64,000 nucleotides of DNA from Prauserella aidingensis (GTDB taxonomy: Bacteria; Actinomycetota; Actinomycetes; Mycobacteriales; Pseudonocardiaceae), in assembly GCF_024171865.1 (NCBI RefSeq), contig NZ_JAMTCN010000010.1, forward strand, positions 1 to 64,000, read 5' to 3'. The notes beneath the pieces were generated by a model. That model did no database searches, was not told the DNA's origin, and saw only the letters and a list, made by a program, of their open reading frames with translations. Shown piece by piece: positions 50,631 through 58,911 of the stretch. The translations under genes and the position numbers were made by a program. Numbering within the stretch: the first letter of the stretch is position 1; each line of letters starts with the position of its first letter.

Positions 50631-51968
50631 ATGACTGTGGCTCGACAGAATCCGCAGCAGGGGCGCGACGCCATGGGGCTCGGCCTCGCCGCGCTCAACC
50701 GGCTGGCAGGCAGCAAGCTGATCGACCGCGCGGGGCTGCGCAAGCCCGTGGAGGACATCGTCTCGTCGGCCACTCGCGCCGGCTTCCAGGCGGTGGGCAC
50801 GGCGAATCGCACGTTCAAGGCGACGACGCGGCTCGGCAAGCCCGCCCGCCTCGAGAAGGCGCCCGATTCGGGGCTGTTCGACCTCGACCCGACCGACGAG
50901 CAGCAGATGATCGTCGAGACGGTCGACGAGTTCGCCGCGGAACAGCTCCGGCCCGCGGCGGCCCAGGCCGACGACAAGCTCGCGCCCCCGGACGGCCTGC
51001 TGGGCCGCGCCGCCGAGCTCGGCGTGACGCAGATCGGCATTCCCGAGGAGCTCGACGGGGTCGGCTCCGAGCGTTCGGTCGTCACCAACGCGCTGGTCGC
51101 CGAGTCGCTGGCGCACGGCGACATGGGCCTGGCCGTGGCGGTGCTCGCGCCGTCGGCCGTGAGCAACGCCCTCGTGCAGTGGGGCGACGCCGACCAGCAG
51201 GCGGCCTACGTGCCCGCGTTCGCGGGCGAGAACGTGCCCGCCGCGGCGCTGGCGCTGCAGGAGCGCACCCCGCTGTTCGACCCGTTCGCACCGAAGACCC
51301 GCGCGAAGCGGACCCCCAACGGCTACCGGCTGGACGGCGTGAAGTCGCTCGTGCCGCGCGGCGCGGACGCCGAGCTGTTCGTCGTCTCCGCCGACCTCGA
51401 AGGCCGCGGTCCCGCGCTGTTCATCGTCGAATCGTCGACCGCGGGCGTGTCCGTCGAGGCCGAACCCGCCATGGGCCTGCGCAGCGCCGCGACGACGAAG
51501 CTCGTCCTCAACGACGTGAAGCTCCCCGCGGGCGCGCTGCTGGGCGGCGGCGAGCGGGAGGTGTTCGCCGACGTCGTGCGCCTGTCCCGCATCGGGTGGG
51601 CGGCGCTCGCGTGCGGCACGGGCAAGGCCGTGCTCGACTACGTGATCCCGTACGTCAACGAGCGGGAGGCGTTCGGCGAGCCGATCAGCCACCGCCAGGG
51701 TGTCGCGTTCCAGGTGTCGGACATCGCGATCGAACTGGAAAGCATGCGGCTGACGATGCTGCGCGCGGCCTCGCGCGCCGAGCAGGGCCGGCCCTACGCC
51801 CGCGAAGTCGCGCTCGCCCGCAAGCTCGCCACGGACAAGGGCATGCAGATCGGCAGCGCGGGCGTGCAGTTGCTCGGCGGGCACGGCTACACCAAGGAGC
51901 ACCCGGTGGAGCGCTGGTATCGCGACCTGCGCGCGATCGGCGCCGTCGACGGCATCGTTCTCCTGTAG
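50631..51968 (+). CDS. Acyl-CoA dehydrogenase, N-terminally extended
   Basis: The ATG at 50631 after GAAGGGG gives 445 residues. About 85 residues precede the usual start of the domain (LDPTDEQQMIVETVDEFAAEQLRPAA). The extension contains a predicted helical stretch (LGLAALNRLAGSKLIDRAGL). The FAD/substrate region is ALALQERTPLFDPF and the C-terminus has LLGGHGYTKEHPVERWYRDLRAI. Members with this extension pair with a second, different acyl-CoA dehydrogenase. That gene follows 23 bp downstream, so a heteromeric enzyme is likely. Expression is probably governed by the palindrome at 50602. Confidence 0.9.
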   Translation: MTVARQNPQQGRDAMGLGLAALNRLAGSKLIDRAGLRKPVEDIVSSATRAGFQAVGTANRTFKATTRLGKPARLEKAPDSGLFDLDPTDEQQMIVETVDEFAAEQLRPAAAQADDKLAPPDGLLGRAAELGVTQIGIPEELDGVGSERSVVTNALVAESLAHGDMGLAVAVLAPSAVSNALVQWGDADQQAAYVPAFAGENVPAAALALQERTPLFDPFAPKTRAKRTPNGYRLDGVKSLVPRGADAELFVVSADLEGRGPALFIVESSTAGVSVEAEPAMGLRSAATTKLVLNDVKLPAGALLGGGEREVFADVVRLSRIGWAALACGTGKAVLDYVIPYVNEREAFGEPISHRQGVAFQVSDIAIELESMRLTMLRAASRAEQGRPYAREVALARKLATDKGMQIGSAGVQLLGGHGYTKEHPVERWYRDLRAIGAVDGIVLL

Positions 51969-51991
51969 AGACAGCGCAGAAAGGGCTTGCT

Positions 51992-53200
51992 GTGATCAAC
52001 CTCGAGATCCCCAAGAAGGCCAAGGCGCTGGTCAACCAGGCGCACCAGGCTGCCGCGGAGGTGTTCCGGCCGAACTCCCGCAAGTACGACAGGGCCGAGC
52101 ACGCCTATCCGTCCGAACTGGACATGCTGGCGTCGCTGCTGGACGGGCTGAACTCGTCCGGCGAGGGCGGCGCGGGAGCCTCCGGCGTCCGCGCGGGCGA
52201 CGACGACAAGAACAAGGGCAACCGCAACGGCGGCAACCTGTCCACCGTGCTCGGTGCGATCGAGATGTGCTGGGGCGACGTGGCGCTGCTGCTGTCGATG
52301 CCGCGCCAGGGCCTCGGCAACGCGGCGATCGCGTCGGTGGCCGACGACGAGCAGCTGGAACGGTTCAAGGGCAAGTGGGCCGCCATGGCGATCACGGAAC
52401 CGAGCTTCGGTTCCGACTCGGCCGCGGTGAGCGCCACCGCCGAGCTCGACGGCGACGAGTACGTCCTCAACGGCGAGAAGATCTTCGTGACCGCGGGTGA
52501 GCGGGCCGACTGCGTCGTCGTGTGGGCCACGTTGGACAAGTCGAAGGGCCGTGCCGCGATCAAGTCGTTCGTCGTCGAGAAGGGCACGCCGGGTTTCGAG
52601 GTCGTGCGGCTCGAGCACAAGCTCGGCATTCGCGCCTCCGACACGGCGGTGCTGCGGTTCGAGAACTGCCGCGTGCCGAAGGAGAACCTGCTCGGCAGCC
52701 CGGAGATCGACACGAAGAACGGCTTCGCGGGGGTCATGCAGACCTTCGACAACACCCGCCCGCTGGTCGCCGCGATGGCGGTCGGTGTCGCGCGGGCGGC
52801 GTTGGAGGAGACCCGCCGGGTGCTCGACGAGGCCGGCGTCGAGATCGACTACGACAAGCCGGCGAACACCCAGAGCGCGGCGGCCGCCACGTTCCTCCAG
52901 CTGGAGGCCGATTACGAGGCCGCGTACCTGCTGACGCTGGAATCGGCGTGGATGGCCGACAACCGAAAGCCCAACTCGCTGCAGGCATCCATGGCCAAGG
53001 CGAAGGCGGGCCGGTCCGGTGTGGACATCACGCTCCGCTGCGTCGAGCTGGCGGGCGTGTACGGCTACACCGAGGAATCGCTGCTCGAGAAGTGGAGCCG
53101 CGACGCGAAGATCCTCGACATCTTCGAAGGCACCCAGCAGATCCAGCAGCTCATCATCGCCCGCCGCCTGCTGGGCAAGTCGAGTGCCGAACTGAAGTAA
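51992..53200 (+). CDS. Acyl-CoA dehydrogenase, partner subunit
   Basis: The GTG at 51992, with AGAAAGGG upstream, gives 402 residues. FAD/substrate motifs are MAITEPSFGSDSAAVSATAELDGDEYVLNGEKIFVTAGERAD. The C-terminal substrate loop reads AGVYGYTEESLLEKWSRDAKILDIFEGTQQIQ, in which the Glu of FEGTQQIQ is at the family's usual region. An unusual polar insert (VRAGDDDKNKGNRNGGN) lies near residue 70. It is co-transcribed with the extended dehydrogenase and closed by a strong terminator at 53250. Fatty acyl-CoA oxidation is the expected role. Confidence 0.91.
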   Translation: MINLEIPKKAKALVNQAHQAAAEVFRPNSRKYDRAEHAYPSELDMLASLLDGLNSSGEGGAGASGVRAGDDDKNKGNRNGGNLSTVLGAIEMCWGDVALLLSMPRQGLGNAAIASVADDEQLERFKGKWAAMAITEPSFGSDSAAVSATAELDGDEYVLNGEKIFVTAGERADCVVVWATLDKSKGRAAIKSFVVEKGTPGFEVVRLEHKLGIRASDTAVLRFENCRVPKENLLGSPEIDTKNGFAGVMQTFDNTRPLVAAMAVGVARAALEETRRVLDEAGVEIDYDKPANTQSAAAATFLQLEADYEAAYLLTLESAWMADNRKPNSLQASMAKAKAGRSGVDITLRCVELAGVYGYTEESLLEKWSRDAKILDIFEGTQQIQQLIIARRLLGKSSAELK

Positions 53201-53249
53201 CCGACCCGGTGGGCGGCCGTCCCTCCCCCGGCGACCGCCCTCCCCACGA

Positions 53250-53288
53250 CCGCCCGGCTGCCCCTCACCCCTGCAGCCGGGCGGTTTT
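53250..53288 (+). terminator. Intrinsic terminator after the acyl-CoA dehydrogenase pair
   Basis: CCGCCCGGCTGC (53250-53261) pairs perfectly with GCAGCCGGGCGG (53273-53284) and is followed by TTTTCTGT. It is the only hairpin in the window with a classical U-run. Confidence 0.88.
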
Positions 53289-53458
53289 CTGTGTTCGGTG
53301 CCCGTGACGGGAACAGCCCTCCTCCGCACATCGCTGCGCCCGCATGATCCGCCGGAAGAAGCACGGCGAGTGGTCCGTTCGACCCTGTCGACAACGAGAC
53401 GTAACCGGCACGTCACGCGCAGCCGCGACAACTAACGGCGACGAAATTCAGCTCCCCT

Positions 53459-53497
53459 AACGTTCGGACCTCCGAGCACAGCGGCATGTCGAACGTT
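53459..53497 (+). promoter_or_regulatory. Leader hairpin adjoining the amine oxidase ribosome site
   Basis: AACGTTCG (53459-53466) pairs with CGAACGTT (53490-53497). With one G-U pair and two G-C pairs the stem extends to about 11 bp and takes in the first Gs of the GGGAG ribosome site at 53498-53502. It may control translation of the TTG-started gene, or be an operator. Confidence 0.35.
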
Positions 53498-53508
53498 GGG
53501 AGACAGCT

Positions 53509-55110
53509 TTGAGCATCACTCGCCGTGACCTGTTGCGGAACATCGGAATCGCCGGCGGAACCGGTGTGATGTTCTCGTCGATGGGCGCCCTCGGCCTGAA
53601 TCCCGCGGCCCTCGCGGCGCAGACACCTCCGTTCACCCCGTTGGACAAGAACGCCCTGCGCGGACACGGGAAACGATCCGTGGTCGTCATGGGCGGCGGC
53701 ATCGCCGGGATGACGACGGCGTACGAATTGCTGAAGGGCGGCTACGACGTCACCGTCCTGGAGGGGCGCGATCGGCCCGGTGGCCGCAATTGGACGGTGC
53801 GCGGGGGCGACCGCTACACCGATCTCGACGGCAACCGGCAGCGAGCGGCCTTCTCGAAGGGCGAGTACATGAACACCGGGCCGGGGCGCATTCCGCAGAT
53901 GCACGTGACGCTCGACTACTGCAAGGAACTCGGCGTGGACCTCGAGGTCTTCAACAACCAGAACGCCGATGCGTTCCTGTACCGCGAGGGTGACCACGGG
54001 TTGGACGGTGAGGCCGTCCGGCACCGGGCCGCCAAGGCCGACGTGTACGGATACACCTCCGAGCTGCTGGCCAAGGCCACGGATCAGGGCGCGCTCGACG
54101 CCTACGTCACCGACAGCGACAAGGAGCAGCTCATCGCGTTCCTGCGCGGCTTCGGCGACCTCGGGGACAAAGTGGACGGCGACCCGGCCGCGAGTTTCGC
54201 CTACACGGGGACGAGCAGGCGTGGATACGAGGTTCAGCCCGGTGCCGGGCGGGAATCCGGCGTGGAGACCACGCCCTATGCGTTGTCGGATGTACTGGCG
54301 TCCGGGGTCGGCCGGTATTTCTCGTTCGAGTTCGGTTTCGACCAGGCTATGGTGATGCTCCAGCCGGTGGGAGGCATGGACCGTATCGCCTACGCCCTCG
54401 CCGACGCGATCGGCAGACGGCACTTCCGCTACGGCACCGAGGTCGTCGCCTACCGCAACACCGCCGACGGGGTCGAGGTCTCCTACCGGCAGGGCGGTGC
54501 GACGAGAACGATCACGGCCGACTTCGCCGTGAACACCATCCCGCCGCACCTCGCGGCGGAGATCCCCAGCAACCTCCCGTCCGAGGTGATCGCCGCGCTC
54601 AGGTCCGCGCAGGTGAGCAACGCCGGGAAGCTCGGCATCGAGTACGACCGCCGTTGGTGGGAAGAGGACTACCGCATCTACGGAGGGATCAGCAACGCCG
54701 ACACCGACCTGTCGAACATCTGGCACCCGTCCTACGGCTATCACGGCGACAAGGGCGTGATGATCGGCTACTACAACACCGGCGGCGACGCCGACAGCTA
54801 CGGCGCGCTCACGCCGGATCGACGTCTTCAGCGTGCCGTCGCACAGGGTCGGAAGATCTTCGGGGACGTCTACACGCAGGGCATCACGGCCTCCTTCTCA
54901 CAGAACTGGGCCCGGGCGCCGTTCTCCGAGGGGGCGTGGGTCCATTGGCGCGACCAGAACGGCGCCGACTACGAACGGCTGCTCGAACCGACGGGCAACA
55001 TCCACTTCGCAGGCGACCACCTCAGCCACGCCATCGCCTGGCAGCACGGCGCGATGGTGTCGGCGCGTGCGGTCGTCGCCCGGATCCAGGAGCGTGTCGC
55101 CGCATCCTGA
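53509..55110 (+). CDS. Tat-exported flavin monoamine/L-amino-acid oxidase
   Basis: The start is a TTG at 53509, 6 nt after GGGAG. The 533-residue product opens with a twin-arginine signal (ITRRDLLRNIGIAGGTGVMF, Arg5-Arg6) ending near ALAAQ, so it is probably exported folded with FAD. The FAD fold starts at residue 62 (VVVMGGGIAGMTTAYELLKGGYDVTVLEGRDRPGGR). The C-terminus has the closing GNIHFAGDHLSHAIAWQHGAMVSARAV motif. This is the amine-oxidase superfamily; L-amino-acid oxidase or a monoamine oxidase is likely. It stands alone with its own regulatory leader. The substrate is unknown. Confidence 0.88.
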   Translation: MSITRRDLLRNIGIAGGTGVMFSSMGALGLNPAALAAQTPPFTPLDKNALRGHGKRSVVVMGGGIAGMTTAYELLKGGYDVTVLEGRDRPGGRNWTVRGGDRYTDLDGNRQRAAFSKGEYMNTGPGRIPQMHVTLDYCKELGVDLEVFNNQNADAFLYREGDHGLDGEAVRHRAAKADVYGYTSELLAKATDQGALDAYVTDSDKEQLIAFLRGFGDLGDKVDGDPAASFAYTGTSRRGYEVQPGAGRESGVETTPYALSDVLASGVGRYFSFEFGFDQAMVMLQPVGGMDRIAYALADAIGRRHFRYGTEVVAYRNTADGVEVSYRQGGATRTITADFAVNTIPPHLAAEIPSNLPSEVIAALRSAQVSNAGKLGIEYDRRWWEEDYRIYGGISNADTDLSNIWHPSYGYHGDKGVMIGYYNTGGDADSYGALTPDRRLQRAVAQGRKIFGDVYTQGITASFSQNWARAPFSEGAWVHWRDQNGADYERLLEPTGNIHFAGDHLSHAIAWQHGAMVSARAVVARIQERVAAS

Positions 55111-55237
55111 CGACCCGGGTCGTCGAACTCGGCGGGACGACCGGGGCCGGGATCGGTCCGTAGCCGCCGAGTTCGGACCCGTCGTCGGCATCGCCCCGGC
55201 ACCCACCAGTCGGGGACCTCGGCCGCCCGGGCGCAGA

Positions 55238-55390
55238 ACACGCGTGCCCGACTGCAGAACACACGCCCCGGAATGTGCAACACGGACTCCGCAACCCATA
55301 ACACGCGCCCCCGAACCCGCAACACGGACTCCGGAACCTGCAACACGCGCCCCGGAAACCGCAACACGGGGCCCGGGATCCGCAACACGG
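55238..55390. repeat. 21-bp tandem repeat array, locus 2
   Basis: Eight anchors begin at 55238, 55259, 55280, 55301, 55322, 55343, 55364 and 55385, exactly 21 bp apart. Each starts ACAC(G/A) and ends mostly in GCA; the core is variable but rich in CCCCGGAAC. The array fills the convergent gap between the amine oxidase and the pyruvate-oxidase-like gene. It stops directly at the latter's stop codon. It is of the same type as the array at 30942-31140. Confidence 0.85.
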
Positions 55391-55393
55391 CGG

Positions 55394-57184
55394 TCAGCGG
55401 CCGGGGAGGAACTCCTGGAGTTTCGTCTTCGCGCCCTGCATGAGGACGTGCCACGTGTTGGGGTCGCCCTTGGCGAGCGCCTGGGCGGTCGAGGTCATCT
55501 GGTCGAGCGTGGCGTGCGGCGGGATCGGCGGCACCTCGGGATCGCACCGCACATCGAGCAACGCCGGACCACGGCCACCCAGCACACGGTCCCACGCGAC
55601 GCCGAGCTGCTCCGGATCGTCGATCGACACGGTGTCGAAGCCGAGCGCTGCCGCGAACGCAGCGTACGACATGTCCGGCAGGTTCTGCGACTCCTCGAAC
55701 TTGGGCGCCCCGCCCATCGCGCGCAGCTCCCACGTGACCTGGTTGAGGTCGTCGTTGTGGAACACGCAGACGACGAGCCGCTGGTCGTCCCACAGTTCGC
55801 GGTACCGGGCGATCGTCAGCAGTTCCGTGAGACCGTTCATCTGCATCGCGCCGTCGCCGACGAGCGCGACGACGGGCCGGTCCGGGTGGGCGAACTTCGC
55901 CCCGATCGCGTACGGCACGCCCGCGCCCATCGTGGCGAGCGTGCCGGACAGCGACGCCCGCATCCTCCCGCGGATCCGCAGGTTGCGCGCGAACCAGTTC
56001 GTCGACGACCCCGAGTCGGCCGTGATGATCGCGTCCTCGGGCAGCCGTGCCGACAGCTCGTGCACCACCCGCTGCGGGTTCACCGGTGCGGCGCCGAGCA
56101 TGGCCTGCTGCCGCATCGTGTCCCACCACTCGGAGACGTTCGACTCGATGGTCGAGCGCCACGACGCCGCGTTCTTCCGTTGCAACCGTGGCAACAGCGC
56201 ACGCAGCGTGGCCTTCGCCTCGCCCGCGAGGTTCACCTCGGTCGGGTAGCGCATGCCGAGCACGCCGGCGTCCACGTCGATCTGCACCGCCCTGGCCTGA
56301 CCGAACTCCGGAAGGAACTGGCTGTAAGGCATGTTCGAACCGACGATCAACAGCGTGTCGCAGTCGCGCATCAGCTCGTACGTCGGCCGTGTCCCGAGCA
56401 GTCCGATCGACCCGGTGACGTACGGCAACTCGTCGGACAGCACGTCCTTGCCGAGCAGGGCCTTCGCGACACCCGCGCCGGTCAGCTCGGCGACCTGGCT
56501 CACCTCGTGCGCCGCGTTGCGGGCGCCCTGACCCGCCAGGATCGCCACCCGCTCGCCCGCGTTGAGGACCTCGGCGGCACGGGCGATCTCGTCCTCCGGC
56601 GGCACGGCGACCGACCGCGGGGTGCTCGGCGGCGCCGACGGCACGTGCTTGAACTCGTGCTGCGGCGGACTGTAGGTCTGTTCCTGCAGGTCGCCCGGCA
56701 CGATCACGGCCGTGACGGTGCGCTGCGCCCACGCGGTGCGCATGGCCCTGTCGAGCGCGTTCGGCAGCTGCTCGGCGGTGTTGACCTCCACCAGGTAGGC
56801 CGAGGCCACGTCGGCCAGCAACGGCTGCAGGTCGACCTCCTGCTGGTAACTGCCGCCCATCGCCGTGCGCGCCGTCTGCCCGACGATCGCGACGACCGGA
56901 ACGTGGTCGAGCTTGGCGTCGTAGAGCCCGTTGAGCAGATGGATCGCGCCCGGGCCCGATGTGGCGAGACACACGCCCACGTTCCCGCTGAACTTGGCGT
57001 AGCCGACGGCCGAGAAGGCCGACATCTCCTCGTGGCGCGACTGCACGAACCGGGGCCGGTTGCCGGCCTCGCCGAACGCGGCGACGATGCCGTTGATGCC
57101 GTCGCCGGGATAGCCGAACACCTGCTCGACGTCCCATTCCCGCAGCCTGCGCAGCATCTGGTCGCCGACCGTTTCCGCCATCAC
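55394..57184 (-). CDS. ThDP-dependent pyruvate oxidase/dehydrogenase (PoxB-like)
   Basis: The 596-residue protein has the pyruvate oxidase layout. The pyrimidine domain carries QSRHEEMSAFSAVGYAKFSG with the activating Glu, and the central domain AERVAILAGQGARNAAHEVSQVAELTGAG. The diphosphate domain has VALVGDGAMQMNGLTELLTIARY followed by VCVFHNDDLNQVTWELR. It decarboxylates pyruvate to acetate with electron transfer to a quinone or oxygen. It is the third ThDP enzyme in the window and is clearly PoxB-like. It is divergent from purC (71 bp apart). Confidence 0.88.
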   Translation of the reverse strand: MMAETVGDQMLRRLREWDVEQVFGYPGDGINGIVAAFGEAGNRPRFVQSRHEEMSAFSAVGYAKFSGNVGVCLATSGPGAIHLLNGLYDAKLDHVPVVAIVGQTARTAMGGSYQQEVDLQPLLADVASAYLVEVNTAEQLPNALDRAMRTAWAQRTVTAVIVPGDLQEQTYSPPQHEFKHVPSAPPSTPRSVAVPPEDEIARAAEVLNAGERVAILAGQGARNAAHEVSQVAELTGAGVAKALLGKDVLSDELPYVTGSIGLLGTRPTYELMRDCDTLLIVGSNMPYSQFLPEFGQARAVQIDVDAGVLGMRYPTEVNLAGEAKATLRALLPRLQRKNAASWRSTIESNVSEWWDTMRQQAMLGAAPVNPQRVVHELSARLPEDAIITADSGSSTNWFARNLRIRGRMRASLSGTLATMGAGVPYAIGAKFAHPDRPVVALVGDGAMQMNGLTELLTIARYRELWDDQRLVVCVFHNDDLNQVTWELRAMGGAPKFEESQNLPDMSYAAFAAALGFDTVSIDDPEQLGVAWDRVLGGRGPALLDVRCDPEVPPIPPHATLDQMTSTAQALAKGDPNTWHVLMQGAKTKLQEFLPGR

Positions 57185-57255
57185 TTCTCCCGTCCTCGAC
57201 TGCTGTCGACCGTCCCGGGGCTACCCACCGGGCGCCGCGGCAACCCGGTCGTACG

Positions 57256-58110
57256 ATGAGGCGCGTGAAGCACATCCACGCGGGCAAGGTCAGGGATCTG
57301 TACGACGACGACGGCGACATCCTGCTCGTCGCCTCCGACCGGATCTCCGTCTACGACGTGACCCTGCCGACGCCGATCCCCGACAAGGGTGCGCTGCTCA
57401 CGCAGCTGTCGCGCTGGTGGTTCGAGCGGTTCGCCGGCCTGGTCCCGAACCATGTGCTGTCGGCCACCGACGTCCCGGACGAGTTCGTGGGCAGAGCGCT
57501 GCGGTGCAGGCCGCTGACCATGGTCAGGGTGGAGTGCATCGCGCGCGGCTACCTGTCCGGATCGGGCCTGAAGGAGTACCGCGAACGCGGCACCGTGTCG
57601 GGCGTGGCACTGCCCGACGGGCTCGTGGAGGGCAGCGAACTTCCGGAGCCGATCTTCACGCCGACGACGAAGGCCGACGCCGGGCACGACGAGGCGATCA
57701 CCTTCGACGACGTCGTCGCACAGGAGGGCGGCGAGACGGCGGAACGACTGCGCGCGCTCACGCTCGAGCTGTACCGCGCGGGCGCCGAGCACGCGGCCGA
57801 ACGTGGCATCATCGTCGCCGACACCAAGGTCGAATTCGGCTGGGACGCCGACGGGGTGCTCACCCTCGGCGACGAGGTACTGACCTCCGATTCGTCCCGC
57901 TTCTGGCCCGCCGACGAGTGGCGGCCGGGGCAGCCGCAGCACGCGTTCGACAAGCAGTTCGTGCGCGACTGGGCGACCTCGACCGGCTGGGACAAGACCC
58001 CGCCCGGCCCTGAGGTTCCCTCCGACATCGTCGCGGCCACCCGTGCCCGCTACGCCGAGGCCTACGAACGCATCACCGGGGAGACGTGGCAGGCCGCCGT
58101 GCCGAGCTAA
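57256..58110 (+). CDS. purC: Phosphoribosylaminoimidazole-succinocarboxamide synthase
   Basis: The 284-residue protein is SAICAR synthetase. It has HIHAGKVRDLYDDDGDILLVASDRISVYD at the nucleotide site, VRVECIARGYLSGSGLKEY, PTTKADAGHDEAITF and IVADTKVEFGWD. It joins aspartate to CAIR in de novo purine synthesis. An in-frame GTG three codons later (57265) has GAGG upstream and may be the true start. It is not flanked by other pur genes. Its 3' end overlaps the convergent DUF3040 gene by 4 bp. Confidence 0.95.
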   Translation: MRRVKHIHAGKVRDLYDDDGDILLVASDRISVYDVTLPTPIPDKGALLTQLSRWWFERFAGLVPNHVLSATDVPDEFVGRALRCRPLTMVRVECIARGYLSGSGLKEYRERGTVSGVALPDGLVEGSELPEPIFTPTTKADAGHDEAITFDDVVAQEGGETAERLRALTLELYRAGAEHAAERGIIVADTKVEFGWDADGVLTLGDEVLTSDSSRFWPADEWRPGQPQHAFDKQFVRDWATSTGWDKTPPGPEVPSDIVAATRARYAEAYERITGETWQAAVPS

Positions 58111-58403
58111 CCGTCCCCGTGGTCACTCGGGGAGCGCCACGGGTCGCCCCACCCCTGCACGTGCGCGAACGCGGCGATGACCAGCACGATCGCCGCCAGC
58201 AACACCAGGCCGAAGTTCAGCGTCACCAGGCCCAGCACGATCAGCACACCGGCGAACATGTCGAGGCCGCGGCGCAACACCCGGCCACCCGCCCACCGGC
58301 GCGGCGGGCCCCCACGGCCGAACGCACGCGCCAGCTCGGGATCGTCGTCTCGCAGTGTGCCGCCGATACGCTCGAGCTCTTCACGTTCGCGACGACTCAG
58401 CAT
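58107..58403 (-). CDS. DUF3040 membrane protein
   Basis: This 98-residue protein is of the actinobacterial DUF3040 family. A charged N-terminal coil (MLSRREREELERIGGTLRDDDPELARAF) is followed by two membrane helices at about residues 47-85 (FAGVLIVLGLVTLNFGLVLLAAIVLVIAAF) and a short tail. Members are small cytoplasmic-membrane proteins of unknown function that are common in actinomycetes. It overlaps purC tail-to-tail by 4 bp. Confidence 0.88.
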   Translation of the reverse strand: MLSRREREELERIGGTLRDDDPELARAFGRGGPPRRWAGGRVLRRGLDMFAGVLIVLGLVTLNFGLVLLAAIVLVIAAFAHVQGWGDPWRSPSDHGDG

Positions 58404-58911
58404 GGCGAACTCCCTCGCTCGTCTCCTCCGCGTCCCGCGCCGACTACCCGTCGCCGGGCGGCGCTAATCCCGCTGGGCGCACCGGGGATGCCCGGCGTGT
58501 CGGGCACTCGCGGGTACCGCATCGTCCGCACAGCCGATGGTCCGGCGGGGTGCGGCGCCGTATCGTGAGGAGAACCACGGGCCGGACAGCCCCCGGGACT
58601 CCGCACCTCCCCCTCGTTGCGGAGGCCCGGACGAGGAGAACGCCCGGCACGCCTCCCGTCGGTGGGCGTGCCGGGCGTTCCACATCGCAGGCCCTCCCCA
58701 CCGGAACCCGGTGAACACCACGTTTCGGTCATCTCCCACCTCGCCTCCCCGACGTGATCACGCGGCAATACGACAGGGCGGGTTCCGGAAACACGGGCTT
58801 TCTAGCGTGAGCCGGCGACGCAGCGACGGCCGGCGCCGGCTCCTTCCGGGGACCCGGCCCCGCCGCGTCCGCGTCACCATCTCGGTCCCCGACGGGAAAG
58901 GCGATTCCTCC
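58404..58911. other. Gene-free region between DUF3040 and urtA
   Basis: This 508-bp gap lies between divergent genes. It contains a structured stretch at 58561-58679 described separately, and AT-containing sequence at 58765-58810 (TCCGGAAACACG…CTTTCTAGCGTG) that may be the urt promoter. No credible small coding gene or tRNA was seen. Confidence 0.4.
58561..58679 (+). ncRNA. Candidate structured RNA ending in a strong hairpin
   Basis: CTCCGCA (58599-58605) pairs with TGCGGAG (58618-58624). A second stem of 15 perfect pairs follows: AACGCCCGGCACGCC (58639-58653) with GGCGTGCCGGGCGTT (58665-58679). The large stem looks like a terminator. Because the flanking genes diverge, it cannot serve either of them. 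A small RNA or a 5' leader element of urtA is possible. TATCGT at 58561 is a weak -10 candidate. Confidence 0.25.

Noticed and set aside
55238-55390. CRISPR array
   Set aside because: The period is 21 bp with no repeat-spacer alternation, the units are degenerate throughout, and no cas gene is present.
55113-55393. Heptapeptide-repeat protein encoded by the 21-bp array
   Set aside because: Any 21-bp period gives heptads in every frame. No start with a ribosome site leads into it, and the array lies between two stop codons of real genes.
58700-58911. GlnR box upstream of urtA
   Set aside because: GTTTC/GAAAC-like half-sites occur (near 58722 and 58787), but the GTnAC-N6-GAAAC spacing is not met.
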